Origin: an uncultured Gemmiger sp.
Lineage (GTDB): Bacteria > Bacillota > Clostridia > Oscillospirales > Ruminococcaceae
Length of the DNA: 54,171 nt
Direction: 5' to 3'
Assembly: GCA_944388215.1 (NCBI GenBank)
Contig: CALXHT010000013.1
Coordinates: forward strand, 1 to 54,171
Shown here: in pieces, positions 40,766-48,555 of the stretch
Layout of the letters: the number at the start of each line of letters is the position of its first letter
Numbering within the stretch: position 1 is the first letter of the stretch
The notes under the pieces: generated by a model
The model's database searches: none
The model's input: only the letters and a program-made list of their open reading frames with translations
Told to the model about the DNA's origin: nothing
Program-made: the position numbers and the translations under genes

Positions 40766-41551
40766 TCACAGACGCTGCTGGGCCAGGGAGAGCATCATTT
40801 CCCAGGAGGAAGTCTCGCCCCATTCGGCGCTGGCGGTGCTCACCGTGAAGGTGCCCCGCCGGGCCAGCGTAATGCTGAACACCTTGCGGGAAGATTCCAG
40901 CGCCTCCTGGATGGTCTGGGCCAGCCGGGCCGCCGGCATGCCCACCGTGATGGCCACAAACAGGCCGTCCTCCAGCCGGGCCAGCACGGCGTGGTCACGG
41001 TCGGTGCCCACGGCCAGCTGCAGAATGCCCGCCGCTGTGTTCAGGCAGCACTCCGCCGCCTGCTCGGACTCCTTGTCCCGCAGGTTCCAGTACTCGTTGA
41101 CGCGCAGCATCACGGCGCCCACCGGCTTGCCCTGCATGGCCTGCTTTTCGGCGTAGCTGCGGTATTCCTCCTGGATGTACCGGGCATTGTACACACCGGT
41201 GATATAGTCCCGGCGCATATCGTCCTGGTACTGGGCCGTGGCCCGGTCATAGGAATTCTGCGCCCCCGCCGACACATTGCTGTCATGGGGAATGCGGAAA
41301 TGCACCAGCAGCACACAGGGGTGATCCTCCACCCGGATGCCCTGGTAGATGCGCATTTTGTCCTGGTCGAACTGCAGACCGCGGCCGCCGTCATCCAGCA
41401 TCGGCACCGAGCCGCACTCCTCGCCCGGTTCCAGCGTCACAGGGTCCAGCAGCGCCCCGCGGTAGGGGTCCACAATCTGCACCTGATCGAAGACCTGTTC
41501 CAGCGCTGTTACCTCAACCGCCAGTTCCTCCTTCGTATATTTCAGCTTCAT
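40766..41551 (-). CDS. Degenerate GGDEF-domain protein
   Basis: 261 residues. The C-terminal half follows the diguanylate cyclase fold: DYITGVYNARYIQEEY (115-130) matches the conserved D-x-L-T-x-x-N-R start, and ARLEDGLFVA (191-200) sits where the GGDEF loop should be, but the signature is lost. So it should not make c-di-GMP; it may bind nucleotide or a partner. Residues 1-110 form an unrelated sensor-like part (RIYQGIRVEDHPCVLLVHF). The gene is single, with a plausible promoter upstream. Confidence 0.7.
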   Translation of the reverse strand: MKLKYTKEELAVEVTALEQVFDQVQIVDPYRGALLDPVTLEPGEECGSVPMLDDGGRGLQFDQDKMRIYQGIRVEDHPCVLLVHFRIPHDSNVSAGAQNSYDRATAQYQDDMRRDYITGVYNARYIQEEYRSYAEKQAMQGKPVGAVMLRVNEYWNLRDKESEQAAECCLNTAAGILQLAVGTDRDHAVLARLEDGLFVAITVGMPAARLAQTIQEALESSRKVFSITLARRGTFTVSTASAEWGETSSWEMMLSLAQQRL

Positions 41552-41596
41552 ATCGCTCCCTCACTTGCGAAAAGCATCTTCCGTCCCACAGAACGG

Positions 41597-41626
41597 CATT
41601 ATATATATTGGTATTATTTTACCACA
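41597..41626 (-). promoter_or_regulatory. Promoter of the GGDEF-like gene
   Basis: TTGTGG (41621-41626 on the minus strand), 18-base spacer containing the inverted repeat GGTA/TACC, TATAAT (41597-41602). Confidence 0.6.
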
Positions 41627-41704
41627 ATTTGGGACTTTTTCCTAGGTAGCCCTTGCACAAAGAATTTTGCGGCAGACGGTGGAAATACTGGCGATGTTTA
41701 CAAA

Positions 41705-43246
41705 TCACTCCTCTTTCCCGGCCGGGGGCTGGGGCTCGGTGCGGAAGTACCGCGCGGTCAGGGTGCGGATCTCCTTGGCCAGGGCCGGGGTCAGCGCCTT
41801 CGCCTCGGCGCGCCACTGCCAGTTGCCCTGGGCCTTGCCCGGCGTATTCATACGGGCTTCGGCGGGCGCTTCCAGCCAGTCCGCCATGGGGATCACCGCC
41901 AGCGCCGCCGGGCTGGCCAGCACGCCGCGCAGCAGGCCCCGCAGGTACCCCTCCTCTTCGGTGAGGGCAAAGTAGTCGATGGCCTGCTGGCGTCCCGCCG
42001 TCCCCACTTCCCCGGCAAACCAGCCGGCCAGGGTGTTGTTGTCGTGGGTGCCGGGGTAGGCCACGCAGTTGCGCGGATAGTTGTGGGGCAGGTCCTCGCT
42101 GTCCTGGCCGCTGAAGGCAAACTGCAGTACCTTCATGCCGGGGAAGCCGCTCTCCTTCAGCAGCTGCCGCACCGAGGGGAACATCTCTCCCAGGTCCTCC
42201 GCCACGATGGGCAGATCCCCCATGGCCTCATGCAGCGCCCGGAACAGCTCCATGCCGGGGCCCTGCTCCCACCGGCCGTTGCGGGCTGTGGGGTCCCCCG
42301 CCGGGATGGCCCAGTAGGTGTCGAACCCGCGGAAATGATCGATGCGCAAAATATCGTAGATGGACAGCGCATGCCGCACCCGGCCGATCCACCAGGCATA
42401 GCCGGTGCGCTTGTGGTAGTCCCAGTCGTAGAGGGGGTTGCCCCAAAGCTGGCCGTCCTCGGCAAAATAGTCCGGCGGGCAGCCCGCCACCCGGCGGGGC
42501 CGGCCCTCGGCGTCGGTCTCGAACAGGTCGGCACCGGCCCAGGCATCGGCAGAATCCGGCGCCACATAGATGGGGATATCCCCCATGATGGAGATGTCCT
42601 TGGACGCCGCGTAGGCATGCAGCGCCTTCCACTGGCGGTCGAATTCATACTGCAGGAAAGCCCAGAATTCCAGTTCCCGGGCATGCTCGGCCCGGAATTT
42701 GGCCAGCGCCGCCGGCTCCCGCAGCCGCAGCGCCCGGGGCCACTGCTGCCAGTCGGTCATGCCGTTTTCTTCCTTGATGGCCATGTACAGGCAGTAGTCG
42801 GGCAGCCAGTCCGCCGAGAGGAACTGGAACCGGTACCAGTCGTCGGGATAGGGCGTTTCAAACCCCGGCACCGGGCGGCGCTTGAGGAAATTCTCGTAGG
42901 CCTTGCGCAGCACCGGGAACCGGCGGTTGTACAGCGTGCCGTACTCCACCCGGTCCTCGTCGGTGCCCCACTGCAGGAAGGCATAGTCCTTGCGCTGGAG
43001 CAGGCCGTCCTTGGCCAGCAGGTCCAGGTCGATGAAATAGGGGTTGCCCGCGAAGGCCGAACAGCTCTGATAGGGGCTGTCCGCATACCCGGTGGGTCCC
43101 ACCGGCAGAATCTGCCAGACACTCTGGCCCGCCCGGGCCAGAAAGTCCACGAAACGGCGCGCCGGGGCGCCCAGGCTGCCGATGCCGTACCCGCCGGGCA
43201 GGCTGGAAATCGGCATCAGGATTCCACTGCAACGTTTCAGTTCCAT
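41705..43246 (-). CDS. malQ: 4-alpha-glucanotransferase (amylomaltase)
   Basis: About 513 residues, GH77. It moves glucan chains between maltodextrins in glycogen or maltose use. The N-terminal RCSGILMPISSLPGGYGIGS is a family hallmark; the three catalytic acids are in RIDHFRG (nucleophile Asp), VAEDLG (Glu) and PGTHDNN (Asp). Three consecutive ATG lie at 43246-43252; the third has the best spacing from GGGG. The upstream lipoprotein gene is 42 bases away on the same strand, so they probably share a message. Confidence 0.95.
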   Translation of the reverse strand: MELKRCSGILMPISSLPGGYGIGSLGAPARRFVDFLARAGQSVWQILPVGPTGYADSPYQSCSAFAGNPYFIDLDLLAKDGLLQRKDYAFLQWGTDEDRVEYGTLYNRRFPVLRKAYENFLKRRPVPGFETPYPDDWYRFQFLSADWLPDYCLYMAIKEENGMTDWQQWPRALRLREPAALAKFRAEHARELEFWAFLQYEFDRQWKALHAYAASKDISIMGDIPIYVAPDSADAWAGADLFETDAEGRPRRVAGCPPDYFAEDGQLWGNPLYDWDYHKRTGYAWWIGRVRHALSIYDILRIDHFRGFDTYWAIPAGDPTARNGRWEQGPGMELFRALHEAMGDLPIVAEDLGEMFPSVRQLLKESGFPGMKVLQFAFSGQDSEDLPHNYPRNCVAYPGTHDNNTLAGWFAGEVGTAGRQQAIDYFALTEEEGYLRGLLRGVLASPAALAVIPMADWLEAPAEARMNTPGKAQGNWQWRAEAKALTPALAKEIRTLTARYFRTEPQPPAGKEE

Positions 43247-43287
43247 CATCATTCCCCTTTTCCGTAAAAATCCTGCACAGGCAGGTG

Positions 43288-44553
43288 TTATTCTTGGGTT
43301 TCGCTCTCCGCTGCGGCGGGCGCCAGCACCTCCAGCGCCGCTTCGGTGAAGGCGGTGCGCTCCGCAGTGGTGCCCTTGGGCTCCCGCAGCGTCTCCTCGT
43401 TGGCGGCCAGCGCATCGGCCTGGGCCTGGGTCACCGTGATGCCCGGCAGGATGCCGGTGCCCGCCTGCTCGATCTGCATGGCGCCCAGCGTGGTCTTGTC
43501 CGACGCGGTGTTCCACGGCGTGATCAGGCCCAGCGTCTCGGTGAGGGCGGCCTCCCCCTCCCCGCTGCTGTACAGCCACAGCGCGGCACTCTTGGCCGCC
43601 TTCTGGGCCGTCTCGTCGGCACCGGCCCGCAGCGTCAGGTAGCCCGCGTCGGCCAGCACCGGGTAGTTCAGCAGGCCGGTGAGGTTGTATTCCTCGGTGG
43701 AGAGGTCACTCTCCTCCAGGTTGCACTTGAAGGGGATCAGCACCAGGCTCTGGCAGGCCTCCGCCCCGTAGGCCGACAGCAGGTCGGTGAGAGTGGCCCG
43801 GCGGAACAGCGCCGTCTCGTCGCTGTCGGCCAGGTTCTCCCACTCCAGCACCACGGCGCTGTACACACCGTTCAGCGGCCCGGTGAGGGTGTCCTCGTTC
43901 ACCTCACTGCCCGCCGCCAGCATGGCCGCTGTGTAGCCGGCCACCCGGTCCATGGGCTCGGAGAAGACCCCCGTGGCATGCAGTGTGTCGGGCTTGGTCT
44001 CGGGCAGGGTGTAGTCGCTGCCCGACAGCGTCACAGTGGCCGCCTCGGGCTCGGCCAGCCAGGCCTGCAGCGTTTCCACAAAGTTGCTCCACTCGTCCCA
44101 GCTGGCGTTCTGCAGGGCGGTCAGGCCGTTTTCGCCCAAAAGCGAGGTCACCACCGTGCCGTTGACCCAGTAGCCGTAGAGGCTGCGGCCCAGGGGCAGA
44201 GCGTCGGCACTGCCGGTGATGCCCGCCCGGGCGGCGGCTGCCGCCAGCAGGGTATCCCCCGCCACATCCAGCCCGTCCACAAGGTCGCCGGGGGTGTGGT
44301 CCAGCACCGCCAGGTCGGCGGCGGCCGGATCGTCGGTGACGTTCAGCGTCACCTGCTGGGCGTCGGCATAGGCCTGCAGCGCCGGCAGCAAGGCGTCGGT
44401 GGCATAGACATTCAGCGTCTGGGCAGCGGGCGCGGCGGCCGTCTCCACCGTGGCGGTGTTCTCGGTGGGGCCGAGCATCGTCAGCGGATTGGCGGCACAT
44501 CCCGCCAGCAGCAGCGCCGGCAGGGCCAGCGCCGCGAAACGGATCATCTTCAT
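43288..44553 (-). CDS. Solute-binding lipoprotein (ABC sugar-binding type 1)
   Basis: 421 residues. A lipoprotein signal peptide ends in LLLAGC with Cys19, so it is anchored on the outer membrane face. The rest (LNVYATDALLPALQAYADAQ, SLYGYWVNGTVVTSLL, AALWLYSSGEGEAALTETLG) resembles extracellular solute-binding proteins of carbohydrate ABC systems. No permease or ATPase gene is near. With malQ just downstream a maltodextrin ligand is plausible but not shown; the sequence is unusually Ala-rich. Confidence 0.75.
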   Translation of the reverse strand: MKMIRFAALALPALLLAGCAANPLTMLGPTENTATVETAAAPAAQTLNVYATDALLPALQAYADAQQVTLNVTDDPAAADLAVLDHTPGDLVDGLDVAGDTLLAAAAARAGITGSADALPLGRSLYGYWVNGTVVTSLLGENGLTALQNASWDEWSNFVETLQAWLAEPEAATVTLSGSDYTLPETKPDTLHATGVFSEPMDRVAGYTAAMLAAGSEVNEDTLTGPLNGVYSAVVLEWENLADSDETALFRRATLTDLLSAYGAEACQSLVLIPFKCNLEESDLSTEEYNLTGLLNYPVLADAGYLTLRAGADETAQKAAKSAALWLYSSGEGEAALTETLGLITPWNTASDKTTLGAMQIEQAGTGILPGITVTQAQADALAANEETLREPKGTTAERTAFTEAALEVLAPAAAESETQE

Positions 44554-44617
44554 AGGGCAAATTCCTTACATTCTGTACTAAAATCGGATTGCTTTTTATT
44601 ATATAAGATTTCGGTGT

Positions 44618-44646
44618 TTTTTTCCACACCTGTTTTATGGTATAAT
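44618..44646 (+). promoter_or_regulatory. Promoter of the alaX operon
   Basis: A T-rich -35 region (44618-44623), 17-base spacer and an extended -10, TGGTATAAT (-10 at 44641-44646), 37 bases before the GTG start. Confidence 0.6.
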
Positions 44647-44683
44647 AGGAAAAATTCACGAAAAAGGAGATTCCGTTTTTCCT

Positions 44684-45835
44684 GTGACCGAGAAACTGTA
44701 CGAAACCGATTCCTATCTGCAGCGGTTCACCGCCACCGTGCTGGACTGCCGCGAAGCCAAAGGCGGCTGGGCGGTGGTGCTGGACCGCACAGCCTTTTTC
44801 CCCGAGGGGGGCGGTCAGCCCTGTGACACCGGCCGTCTGGGGGATGCCCGGGTGCTGGCCGTGCACACCGACGGGCAGACCATCACCCACACCACCGACG
44901 CGCCGCTGCCGGTGGGTGCCCCGGTGGAGGGACTGCTGGACTGGCCCGCCCGGCTGGACGCCATGCAGCAGCACACCGGGGAACATATTCTGAGCGGCAC
45001 ACTGCACCGTTTGTACGGCGCCGAGAATGTGGGGTTCCACATCGGCAGCCCCTATGTGCGGATGGATACCAGCATTCCGCTGACCGCCGAACAGCTGGCG
45101 GCCGCCGAGGCCGAAGCCAACGCCGCCGTCCGGGCCGACACCCGGGTGCGCTGCTATGTGCCCGACGCCGCCACGCTGGCCGCCACCGAGTACCGCAGCA
45201 AGAAGGAGCTGGAAGGCCCCGTGCGGTTGGTGGAGGCGGGCGGGGACCGCTGCGCCTGCTGCGGCACCCATTTAGCCCGCACCGGTGAGGTGGGGCTCAT
45301 CAAGATCATCTCCGCCCAGCACTACAAGGTGGGCATGCGGCTGGCCGTGGCCTGCGGCCAGCGCGCCTATGACGCTGTGGCGGCCGGCTGGGCCGACGCC
45401 GAGGCGGCGGGACGGCTGCTGTCGGTGCCGGTGGGCAATCTGACGGGCGCCGCCGGGCGGCTGCTGGAGGCGGAAGCCAGACTGAAGCAGCGGCTGGCCG
45501 CCCTGCAGAACGCCCTGGCAGCCGCCTGTGCGGCGGGCGCCCAACCGGGCAAGCCCTGCACGGTGTGGGCCGAGGGCGCCGACGGCGACGGGCTGCGGCG
45601 CATCGCCATGACGGTGGCGGCCGACACGGGCGCCGCCTGCTGTGCCCTGGCCCCGGGCGGCCAGGGGCTGGCCTACGCCCTGGCGGCGGCCCCGGGCGGG
45701 GACGTCCGGCCGGTGGGCCGGGCCCTCAACGAAGCCTTCGCCGGCCGCGGCGGCGGCAAACCGGCCTTCTGCCAGGGCAGCCTGGCGGACGCCGACGAGG
45801 CGCGGGTGCGCGCCTTCCTTGCACAAAATCTCTAA
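44684..45835 (+). CDS. alaX: Alanyl-tRNA editing protein (AlaX, long form with DHHA1)
   Basis: 383 residues. It removes Ser or Gly wrongly attached to tRNA-Ala. The N-terminal half resembles the AlaRS editing domain: FFPEGGGQPCDTG, the zinc ligands HTGEH (about 97-101) and CCGTH (about 191-195). The C-terminal part (residues about 240-383) is a DHHA1 domain ending around FAGRGGGKPAFCQGS. Start is GTG at 44684; AAAGGAGA lies upstream. TrmB follows 20 bases later. Confidence 0.9.
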   Translation: MTEKLYETDSYLQRFTATVLDCREAKGGWAVVLDRTAFFPEGGGQPCDTGRLGDARVLAVHTDGQTITHTTDAPLPVGAPVEGLLDWPARLDAMQQHTGEHILSGTLHRLYGAENVGFHIGSPYVRMDTSIPLTAEQLAAAEAEANAAVRADTRVRCYVPDAATLAATEYRSKKELEGPVRLVEAGGDRCACCGTHLARTGEVGLIKIISAQHYKVGMRLAVACGQRAYDAVAAGWADAEAAGRLLSVPVGNLTGAAGRLLEAEARLKQRLAALQNALAAACAAGAQPGKPCTVWAEGADGDGLRRIAMTVAADTGAACCALAPGGQGLAYALAAAPGGDVRPVGRALNEAFAGRGGGKPAFCQGSLADADEARVRAFLAQNL

Positions 45836-45855
45836 CCAACAGGAGTACCTACGTT

Positions 45856-46593
45856 ATGCGCATGCGATTCAAACCCTACGCACGGCCGGAGCTGCTGGCC
45901 TGCGACTTCCACGTTCACGAGCCGCTGACCCACAGCGGCCACTGGCGCGAGCTCTACGCCCGGCCCGACCAGCCCTGGCATCTGGAACTGGGCTGCGGCA
46001 AGGGCGGTTTTCTGGCCCAGATTGCCCCGGCCCACCCCGACATCAACTATCTGGGCATCGACATCACCGACAAGGTGCTGATCCTGGCCAAGCGCAAGGT
46101 GGAGGCCGCCTACGCCGCCCGGCAGCTGCCCCCCGACAATGTGAAGATCGCCAGCCTGGACATCGAACGGCTGGGCAACGCCTTCTCCCCCGCCGACCGG
46201 GTGGCGCGGATCTACATCAATTTCTGCAATCCCTGGAGCAAGAACGCCGGCAGCCACAAGCACCGGCTGACCCATCCCCGGCAGCTGCTGCAGTACCGCG
46301 CCCTGATGGACGAGGGGGCCGAGATCTGGTTCAAGACCGATGACGATGACCTCTTCCGCGACAGTCTGGCCTACTTCCCGGCCGCCGGGTTCGAGATCAC
46401 CTGGCAGACCTTTGACCTCCATGCCGACGAACCGGCCTGGAACCTGCGCACTGAACATGAAGGGATGTTCAGCGAGCAGGGCATTCCCATCAAGGCGCTG
46501 ATCGCCCGCAAGGGGCCGGACAGCACGGTGAGCTGGGTGGAGCCCAAGGAGCTGGCCCGCCAGCAGGAGGATGATGATGATGACCTCGCCTGA
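45856..46593 (+). CDS. trmB: tRNA (guanine-N7-)-methyltransferase
   Basis: About 245 residues. It methylates G46 of tRNAs. HLELGCGKGGFLAQIA is the SAM-binding loop, NYLGIDIT the next strand and FCNPWSKNAGSHKHRLTHP the TrmB-specific NPW-type segment (usually DPWPK). TEHEGMF is the usual C-terminal motif. It ends in a run of Asp encoded by GAT repeats. ATG at 45856 follows AGGAG. The stop overlaps the start of the next gene. Confidence 0.93.
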   Translation: MRMRFKPYARPELLACDFHVHEPLTHSGHWRELYARPDQPWHLELGCGKGGFLAQIAPAHPDINYLGIDITDKVLILAKRKVEAAYAARQLPPDNVKIASLDIERLGNAFSPADRVARIYINFCNPWSKNAGSHKHRLTHPRQLLQYRALMDEGAEIWFKTDDDDLFRDSLAYFPAAGFEITWQTFDLHADEPAWNLRTEHEGMFSEQGIPIKALIARKGPDSTVSWVEPKELARQQEDDDDDLA

Positions 46594-47512
46594 GGTGGCT
46601 GCCCGCGCCCTGTACTGGTTTTTCGTCTACGGCATCCTGGGCTGGTGCGTGGAGGTGATCTACGCAGCCATCCGGGAGCACCGTCTGGTCAACCGTGGCT
46701 TTCTGTGCGGGCCCATCTGCCCCATCTACGGCTTCGGCATGGTGGGGCTGCTCCACTGCATGGGGCGGCTGCCCCATGGCAACGGAGCCCCCGGCGTGCT
46801 GACGGTGTTCCTGGTGGGCATGGTGCTGACCACCGCCATCGAGCTGATCGGCGGCTGGGCACTGTTCCGGCTCTACCACATCCGGTGGTGGGATTACTCC
46901 CATCTCAAGGGCAATCTGGGCGGGTATATCTGCCCCCAGTTTTCCCTGTTGTGGGGGCTGGGCAGTGTGATCATGATCAAGATCGTTCACCCGCTGCTGG
47001 CCCGGGGCGGCGATGCGCTTCCCGTCCGGGTGCTGCTGCCTCTGGACTGTGTGCTGCTGGTCTTCTTTGCGGTGGATCTGGGTGCCTCGGCGGCGGCCGC
47101 GGCCGGACTGAACCGACGGCTGCGGGAGATCGACGAGCTGCGCGCCCGGCTGCGGATTTCCAGCGACAAGCTGACCCGGGTGCTGGGCACCGGCGCCATG
47201 ACCGCCGACACGCTGCTGGATGAACAGAAGCTCCAGCTGGCCCTGGCCAAACTGGAGAGCCGGGAGAACGCCGACGCCCTACGCACCGAACTGACCGCCC
47301 GCGCCGAGGCCCTGCGCGCCAAGCTGCGGGACATCGACCTGGACCGGCTGGGTGCCCGGCGTCTGCTGCGCGCCTTCCCCCGGATGCAGAGTGCCCGCTA
47401 TGCCGAGACGCTGGCGGCCACCCGCCAGGCGCTGGTCCATCTGCGGCGGCTGGCCCGCAACGCCCGGGCTGCGGCCCAGGAAGCGGCCGACCGGCTGCGG
47501 CGGCAAGAGTAA
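46577..47512 (+). CDS. CmpB-like putative ABC-transporter type IV membrane protein (PF06541)
   Basis: About 311 residues. Residues 1-170 hold five or so membrane segments in the pattern FVYGILGWCVEVIYAAIREHR, NRGFLCGPICPIYGFG, ELIGGWALFRLYHIRWWDYS, which is the CmpB family; the C-terminal 140 residues are a charged, probably coiled-coil cytoplasmic tail. Function of the family is unknown. Four consecutive ATG (46571-46582) follow AGGAGG; 46577 or 46580 fits the spacing best. Translation is coupled to trmB by an overlap. Confidence 0.82.
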   Translation: MMTSPEVAARALYWFFVYGILGWCVEVIYAAIREHRLVNRGFLCGPICPIYGFGMVGLLHCMGRLPHGNGAPGVLTVFLVGMVLTTAIELIGGWALFRLYHIRWWDYSHLKGNLGGYICPQFSLLWGLGSVIMIKIVHPLLARGGDALPVRVLLPLDCVLLVFFAVDLGASAAAAAGLNRRLREIDELRARLRISSDKLTRVLGTGAMTADTLLDEQKLQLALAKLESRENADALRTELTARAEALRAKLRDIDLDRLGARRLLRAFPRMQSARYAETLAATRQALVHLRRLARNARAAAQEAADRLRRQE

Positions 47513-47709
47513 TGCTCTTCAAAGGAGGGAACAGTCCCGCACGGCGGTGCCTGACGGTCCTGTTCCCCCCTTTGGATTCCCCCTCGACAAAATTTGACGG
47601 CAAATCGCGCACTTGCCGCACACAATTTGCCGTCAAATTTCCCTGTATGTGTCTGCGCCGGTCGGCTCATGTCCGCCGGCGCAGACGTTTTATAATTTCT
47701 AAACAAATG
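47513..47709. other. Intergenic region with nested inverted repeats
   Basis: No gene. AAATTTGACGGCAAAT (47590-47605) and its exact complement (47625-47640) form a 16-base inverted repeat with a 19-base loop. GTCTGCGCCGG (47651-47661) and CCGGCGCAGAC (47676-47686) followed by GTTTTATAATTT looks like the terminator of the alaX-trmB operon. Confidence 0.6.
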
Positions 47710-47740
47710 AAGACCCCATCCGGCAGGATGGGGTCTTTTT
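47710..47740. terminator. Terminator between convergent operons
   Basis: AAGACCCCATCC (47710-47721) and GGATGGGGTCTTTTT (47726-47740); for the minus-strand FHA operon the stem lies just past the permease stop at 47740. Confidence 0.88.
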
Positions 47741-48555
47741 CATGCCTTTTTGCGGTCGAAGGAGATCTGAAGCACCAGCCAGGCGGCCAGGATGCAGACC
47801 ACCGCGATGAGCCCCATCATCTGCCAGCAGTGCAGCAGATTGGCGATGGTGGCGTCGTACATGGGGCCGTCGAAGCCCGCCTTCAGCCAGGCCAGACGGC
47901 TGTTCAGGTCGGTGGAAGCGCCCAGGGCGCCCATGCCCCAGCGGCAGACGATGACGTTGGCGATGACGTTGGCGGCGCCGGTAAGGTTGAACATGATGCC
48001 GCTGAACACCACCTGGCCGATCATGATGACCAGCACCACCAGGATGGCGGTCTCACCGCTCCTGAAAATGGCCGACACCAGCAGGCCGGTGGCGCTGGAG
48101 GCGAACAGCATGAGCAGCACCGTGACGAAGAGTTCCAGGTTGGTCTCGAAGAGCAGATGGTTCTGGGGAATGTGTACCACATTCACAAACCCCACCGTGA
48201 GAATGGCCGCCTGGACGATCTCGATGAGCAGCAGCACAAAGGCTTTGCTGAGCACCACCGCCGGCAGGCTGACCCCCACCGATGCCTCCCGCAGAATGAT
48301 CTCCCGCTCCTTGCAGATCTCCCGGTAGGAGTTGAGGGTGCCCATGAAGGCCGCCATGGCGCTTAAAATAAACAGCGCCGTGCGGCTGCCCACGTTCACC
48401 AGGTTGGAGGTGAAGCAGTTGGGGTCCACCACCAGCCGGATGACAAACACCATGAAAGGCGCCTGCAGCACCAGGCTGGCCAGCAGCAGCTTGTCGTTCC
48501 AGATCAGCCGCAGGTTGCGCTGCACCAGCACGGTGAACTGGCGCAGGAATTTCAT
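47740..48555 (-). CDS. ABC-2 type permease (partner of the FHA-ABC protein)
   Basis: About 271 residues with six hydrophobic segments: an N-terminal amphipathic part (FLRQFTVLVQRNLRLIWNDK) and a middle EREIILREASVGVSLPAVVLSKA loop, as in ABCG-type exporters. The likely start is the ATG overlapping the TGA of the ATPase gene (TGATG at 48553-48557); an ATG six codons earlier (48573) is also possible. With the ATPase it forms a half-transporter pair; substrate unknown. Confidence 0.85.
   Translation of the reverse strand: MKFLRQFTVLVQRNLRLIWNDKLLLASLVLQAPFMVFVIRLVVDPNCFTSNLVNVGSRTALFILSAMAAFMGTLNSYREICKEREIILREASVGVSLPAVVLSKAFVLLLIEIVQAAILTVGFVNVVHIPQNHLLFETNLELFVTVLLMLFASSATGLLVSAIFRSGETAILVVLVIMIGQVVFSGIMFNLTGAANVIANVIVCRWGMGALGASTDLNSRLAWLKAGFDGPMYDATIANLLHCWQMMGLIAVVCILAAWLVLQISFDRKKA

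Noticed and set aside
40757-43267. An 836-codon open frame on the + strand
   Set aside because: Antisense shadow of the GGDEF-like and malQ genes; includes non-coding sequence and no domain.
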